Shown here: positions 60,262 to 64,000 of the stretch, in pieces | Layout: each line of letters starts with the position of its first letter | How positions within the stretch are numbered: the stretch's first letter is position 1 | Source: Candidatus Pullilachnospira intestinigallinarum | Lineage (GTDB): Bacteria > Bacillota > Clostridia > Lachnospirales > Lachnospiraceae | Direction: 5' to 3' | DNA length: 64,000 bases | NCBI GenBank assembly: GCA_018711275.1 | Contig: DVIN01000051.1 | Coordinates: 1-64,000 of the forward strand | Translations under genes and position numbers: made by a program | Notes under the pieces: generated by a model | What the model was told of the DNA's origin: nothing | The model's input: only the letters and a program-made list of their open reading frames with translations | Database searches by the model: none

Positions 60262-61797
60262 TTACAGCTTCCGTTTTACTTTCAGCACCGGCCGCACGCC
60301 GAATACTTCTTCAAAAAACTCGATTTTCTCACCCAGCAGACCTTTCTCCAGGGTGTAGTCTTTCTTTGTTTCCAGATTCAGCACCAGTTTTCCGTCCCGC
60401 ACCGCTGCCCGCAGCCGTTCGATTTTCTGCAGATGGCTGCGGTCCATGGCATTGGACAGCCGGAGAATAGCCGCAAGCTTGGTGATTGTCAGATAATCCT
60501 CCAGCGTCAGATCCGTCCACCGGCTGACCCGCTCATAGGATTCCATGGGAAGGGTATTAAACCGGACTGTCTGGGCGATCATTTCCCTCTCCCTGTGGGA
60601 CAGGCCGATGATTTCCGTGGCCATGATGATCTGACAGGTACACTCCACGGAGTTCACCAGACTGATAAATTTCCCGCAGTCATGGAGATAGACCGCGCAT
60701 TCCAGCAAAAGACGTTCTCTGGCTCCCAGGCCGTGAACCTTTTTCATGCTGTCAAAGATCGGCAGCGCGATATCCGCCACCGCCTGTACATGTGATTTGC
60801 TGACGCCGTACCGCTTACCGATGTTCCTGCAGGCCATAACGATATCATTGTCAAAATTATGGGAGGAGCGGAGCATTTTTTTGCTTTCTGCGTAATCATA
60901 AGCCATGCCGTCCGTCAGCACGATGCCCGGAGCCCAGATGGTATCCGCCCCCAGTTCATCCAGAAAACACCGGTAAATAATGGCTGCCGGCATCAGCAGC
61001 GTGGCGTTTTCCAGCGGAATGTTCATAATCATGGCCAGTTCGATCGGAGAACGGCTGATGATTTTCTGATACAGCTCCATAAATTTGTCCTTGCTGATCA
61101 CCTGCCGGTCACCGGTTTCATGTACCAGAAGGCGGGGCAGATAATCCCCGATCAGAATCACATTTTCAATTTTCCGGTCCTTCAGATGAATCTTTTTAAA
61201 GCTGACAATCTCATTTCTGATAAATTCCTCCACCAGCACCTCATAGTGGCGGGCTTCATTTTCCAGTCCCTGCAGCCGCTCCCGGAGGCGGAGACTTCCC
61301 ACCCGGATATTCTGGGTGGTCACCAGCATGTCTTTGTCAAACAGGGAGATCTGAGAACTTCCGCCTCCCACATCGATGACAGCGGTTCCTTTCTCAATAA
61401 TCTGGGGAAAGGCCGCAACGGAGGACGCTATGGACTTATATCCCACAAACCGCTGCTCCGAATTGCTTAACACATGAACCTTCAGACCGGTGTTCTGATA
61501 TATTTTTCCAAGGACAATCTCTACATTCTGTGCTTCCCGCAGGGCACTGGTGGCACAGGCCCGGTAATCGTCCACCTGATATTCCTCCATGATGCGTTTG
61601 AAATCATTGAGTACCTGGCACAGCTCCTTTACCATCTCATTGCCGATTTTTCCGCGGGCATATGTGTCGCGTCCCAGTTCCATCCGGTAATCCACCTGGT
61701 TCAGCGATTTCAGTCCTGTTTTCCGTGTGATCTCAAAGATCTCCATGGTGACATTGTATGCACCCACATCGATGGCCGCAAATGTCAGTATCTGCAT
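60262..61797 (-). CDS. ppx: Exopolyphosphatase / pppGpp phosphatase family
   Basis: 511 residues: actin-like Ppx/GppA domain (AAIDVGAYNVTMEIFE, AVIDVGGGSSQISLF) and C-terminal HD-type domain (YLHDCGKFI, LSHREREMIA). The usual AIDIGSNS loop reads AIDVGAYN, losing the phosphate-binding serine found in many members, so activity may differ. Hydrolyses polyphosphate or pppGpp. Paired with ppk. Confidence 0.92.
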   Translation of the reverse strand: MQILTFAAIDVGAYNVTMEIFEITRKTGLKSLNQVDYRMELGRDTYARGKIGNEMVKELCQVLNDFKRIMEEYQVDDYRACATSALREAQNVEIVLGKIYQNTGLKVHVLSNSEQRFVGYKSIASSVAAFPQIIEKGTAVIDVGGGSSQISLFDKDMLVTTQNIRVGSLRLRERLQGLENEARHYEVLVEEFIRNEIVSFKKIHLKDRKIENVILIGDYLPRLLVHETGDRQVISKDKFMELYQKIISRSPIELAMIMNIPLENATLLMPAAIIYRCFLDELGADTIWAPGIVLTDGMAYDYAESKKMLRSSHNFDNDIVMACRNIGKRYGVSKSHVQAVADIALPIFDSMKKVHGLGARERLLLECAVYLHDCGKFISLVNSVECTCQIIMATEIIGLSHREREMIAQTVRFNTLPMESYERVSRWTDLTLEDYLTITKLAAILRLSNAMDRSHLQKIERLRAAVRDGKLVLNLETKKDYTLEKGLLGEKIEFFEEVFGVRPVLKVKRKL

Positions 61798-61821
61798 CTG
61801 TTTTCACCTCTCGCTTTCTTC

Positions 61822-63129
61822 TTAGTTTCTGTATTCCTGTTTTTCTTTCCCTCGAATGTAATCAATAAACTGCTGGGCGGTTCTTCCGGACAGACCTCCG
61901 TGATTCAGTTCCCAGCGGTTTGCCTCCAGCAGCAGTTCCTCCTGGGGCATCCGGATGCCGTACCGGTCTGCCAGTACCTGGACAATGTTCTGGAACTGCT
62001 TTTTGTCGGGCGCTCCAAAGAAAATGGTGACGCCGAACCGGTATACCAGCGACAGTTTTTCCTGAACCGTATCCGAAGCGTGCAGATCGTCTCTTCTGCC
62101 CTCCTTGTCGGAAAACTGCTCTCTCACCAGATGACGCCGGTTGGAGGTGGCGTAGATCAGAATATTGTCCGGCTTCCTCTCCAGGCCGCCCTCGATTACC
62201 GCCTTCAGATACTTGTATTCAATCTCAAATTCCTCAAAAGAAAGATCGTCCATGTATATGATAAACCGGTAATTCCTGTTCTTGATCTGAGCTATCACGT
62301 CGTTCAGATCCTTAAACTGATGTTTGTAAACCTCGATAATCCGAAGGCCCTTTTCATAATACCGGTTCAGAATCCCCTTGATACTGGAAGATTTTCCCGT
62401 ACCCGCATCTCCAAACAGCAGGCAGTTGTTGGCCGGGCGTCCCTCCACAAAAGCCTCCGTGTTGTCAATCAGCTTTTTCTTGGCGGTTTCATACCCTACC
62501 AGATCCTCCAGCTGCACATGCGCGATATTGGTGATGGGAACGATCCTGGCCGGCGTCACCGTTCCATCCACCCGGAACGCTTTGTGAAGCCCCAGCTTTC
62601 CAACACCGAATTCCTTGTAAAACTGTACCATATCCGCCATAAATTCTTTCGTATCGGCTGCGCATCCCAACCGCAGAGCCAGCTGGCAGATTCTGTCCCG
62701 GATCCGTTTGTTGAAAACCTTGCTGCTCTCATTGATATTTCTGTAATCCGTAATCAGCCGCACATCCAGAGACGGATAAATCTCTTCAAACAGGCTGAAA
62801 TCAAAATCGAACAGTTCCTTGAAAATTGAAAAATCATGGGCTGCCATGGCATTAATGCTTCCTTCCACCGGCCCCACAATCTCGCAGGCCGTGCTGAAAG
62901 CATTCTCATTGTTTACCAGCAGATACGTCAGGTAATTATGCCACAGATTTCCGGAAAAGCCGTACGCTCCGGCCATCTCTACCAGCTGGTGAACACAGGC
63001 AAAATAATCCCCCTCCCTGCCGGAAAGCACCTTGGGATGGGTAATATCCTCCATCAGTTCTGTCATAACCGCAAGGATTTCTCCCTGCTCAAAATCTCTG
63101 TATAAAATACATCTGTCTGTCTTTCTCAT
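61822..63129 (-). CDS. DUF815 AAA-type ATPase
   Basis: 435 residues; Walker A LFGDAGTGKSSSI about residue 240, Walker B RFIIYMDDLSFEEFE, sensor-1 NILIYATSNRRHL and GRTAQQFIDYI near the end. Homologous to DUF815 (YcaO-unrelated AAA+) proteins of unknown role. ATG at 63129 has GAGGCGAG upstream; an adjacent TTG is in frame. Precedes ppx by 24 bases. Confidence 0.9.
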   Translation of the reverse strand: MRKTDRCILYRDFEQGEILAVMTELMEDITHPKVLSGREGDYFACVHQLVEMAGAYGFSGNLWHNYLTYLLVNNENAFSTACEIVGPVEGSINAMAAHDFSIFKELFDFDFSLFEEIYPSLDVRLITDYRNINESSKVFNKRIRDRICQLALRLGCAADTKEFMADMVQFYKEFGVGKLGLHKAFRVDGTVTPARIVPITNIAHVQLEDLVGYETAKKKLIDNTEAFVEGRPANNCLLFGDAGTGKSSSIKGILNRYYEKGLRIIEVYKHQFKDLNDVIAQIKNRNYRFIIYMDDLSFEEFEIEYKYLKAVIEGGLERKPDNILIYATSNRRHLVREQFSDKEGRRDDLHASDTVQEKLSLVYRFGVTIFFGAPDKKQFQNIVQVLADRYGIRMPQEELLLEANRWELNHGGLSGRTAQQFIDYIRGKEKQEYRN

Positions 63130-63161
63130 CAAACTCGCCTCAATTTTACCTTATTTATCTT

Positions 63162-63251
63162 CCGCCGAACAGGCGGCATACGTTCAGGGAGGTCATTCCC
63201 CACAACGTTCCTTGTCTGTCTGCCGCCAGACAGGCGTCCTGCGTTCAGGGA
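63162..63251 (+). repeat. Short direct repeat between pheA and the DUF815 gene
   Basis: CCGCC..ACAGGCG....CGTTCAGGGA occurs twice, starting at 63162 and 63223. Each begins with a small hairpin (CGCC/GGCG). No terminator with a T run was found. Confidence 0.5.
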
Positions 63252-63275
63252 ATCCGGCCCTGCACGGCGCCCCGA

Positions 63276-64000
63276 TCAGTAGTTTCCCAGAATCCGCATG
63301 CTTCCGGCCTCCTGCTGGATGCCGTAGAGCGCATTCTTGACACTGTCCTCACTGAGATTCCCCTCAAAATCCACAAAAAACCGGTATTCCCAGTTCCGTT
63401 CCGGAATGGGACGGGACTCAATCTTTGTCATATTCAGATTGTTGAAAATAAAGTGCGACAGAATATTGTACAGGCTTCCGCTTTCATGGGGGATTTCAAA
63501 ACAAATACTGATTTTTCCCGCGTTCTCCGTATAGATATTCTTCCCGGAAACGATGATAAACCGGGTAGAATTACTCTGGCTGGAGAATACATGGGGCTTG
63601 AGAATCTGCAGGCCGAAACACTGAGCCGCATAGGGGCTGGCAATGGCGGCCTGGGTCAGATCGCCGTCTTCCTTCACTTTCTTAGCCGCCGTGGCAGTAT
63701 TCAGCCAGGGCACCTGTTTCCACTGGGGATGACCGTCCAGGAATTTTTTGCACTGAGCCAGTGCCTGGGGATGGGAATACACTGTGCGGATATCCTCCAG
63801 CCGGCTGTTCTTGGGCGCCATCAGCGCGTGATCCACCTGAATGATCTGTTCTCCCACAATGCTGTGATGATACTGCACCAGAAGATCGTAGATATCAGCC
63901 ACAATTCCCGCCGTGGAATTTTCAATGGGCAGCACCGCATAATCCGCTTTCCCTTCGGAAATGGCGTCCATGGCATCTTTCCAGGTGGCCACATGGAAGT
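63276..64000 (-). CDS. pheA: Prephenate dehydratase (3' part, runs off window)
   Basis: About 241 C-terminal codons. Catalytic region ADYAVLPIENSTAGIVADIYD, substrate motif NSTRFIIVSGK, and a C-terminal ACT domain (ISICFEIPHESGSLYNILSH; ESRPIPERNWEYRFFVDFEG) for phenylalanine feedback. The frame is open to the window edge (FHVATWKDA...), so the start, and any N-terminal chorismate mutase domain, lies beyond 64000. Confidence 0.95.
   Translation of the reverse strand, partial: FHVATWKDAMDAISEGKADYAVLPIENSTAGIVADIYDLLVQYHHSIVGEQIIQVDHALMAPKNSRLEDIRTVYSHPQALAQCKKFLDGHPQWKQVPWLNTATAAKKVKEDGDLTQAAIASPYAAQCFGLQILKPHVFSSQSNSTRFIIVSGKNIYTENAGKISICFEIPHESGSLYNILSHFIFNNLNMTKIESRPIPERNWEYRFFVDFEGNLSEDSVKNALYGIQQEAGSMRILGNY

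Overview
The window looks like chromosomal DNA of a spore-forming, Gram-positive anaerobe of the Clostridia, most likely a Lachnospiraceae (Blautia-like) genome. The basis is a stage IV sporulation gene (spoIVA), a SleB/CwlJ-type wall hydrolase with choline-binding-like repeats, a dlt operon, a ThiW thiamin transporter subunit, the Firmicutes gene orders ylxM-ffh-rpsP-khpA-rimM-trmD and plsX-acpP-rnc-smc-ftsY, strong AGGAGG ribosome-binding sites, and near-consensus TTGACA-17-TATAAT promoters. Most genes are on the minus strand. Genus-level placement is inference.

Layout: 0.2-4.5 kb holds a repeat-rich cell-wall hydrolase, spoIVA and a NUDIX hydrolase. 4.5-8.5 kb is the translation/SRP operon (trmD, rimM, khpA, rpsP, ffh, ylxM). 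9-12 kb is a nickel-pincer cofactor operon larB-larC-larE, bracketed by two arrays of 53-bp tandem hairpin repeats (8.8-9.0 and 12.5-12.9 kb) and preceded by a MerR-type promoter with a 19-bp spacer. 13-15 kb is glmS. 15.3-19 kb is a degenerate zone: glycosyltransferase and TnpB remnants, a YhhN membrane protein, and an Rpn-family nuclease with a partial tandem duplicate. 19-26 kb holds a sugar isomerase/xylulokinase operon with a ROK (XylR-like) repressor, a toxin-antitoxin pair, a 156-bp inverted-repeat element and a DUF362 ferredoxin. 26-30.5 kb is the thiamin salvage cluster thiW-[TPP riboswitch]-thiM-thiE-HAD-thiD. 30.4-35.4 kb holds an Lrp/AsnC regulator and the dltABCD operon with a tiny dltX at its 3' end.

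35.6-40 kb holds a MATE exporter, a stand-alone cobalamin riboswitch transcript convergent with it, and a GntR(YtrA)-ABC transporter operon. 39.7-47.6 kb is ilvA-ftsY-smc-rnc-acpP-plsX. 47.7-51 kb holds a wall-binding lipoprotein, an aspartate kinase and a PHP phosphoesterase. 51-58 kb is an apparent envelope-sensing unit: a VanR-like response regulator read in frame into a VanS-like kinase, a 719-residue secreted/membrane protein, an ABC ATPase and permease, and an S66 LD-carboxypeptidase. 58-64 kb holds ppk, ppx, a DUF815 ATPase and the 3' part of pheA, which runs off the window.

The least expected signals are non-coding. They are the two 53-bp hairpin arrays flanking the lar operon; a 47-bp repeat that sits just before start codons inside operons and can supply the Shine-Dalgarno sequence; a 32-bp hairpin repeat with a GNRA-type loop; an orphan cobalamin riboswitch with its own promoter and terminator; and a small frame-shifting lesion that fuses a two-component pair into one 601-codon frame.
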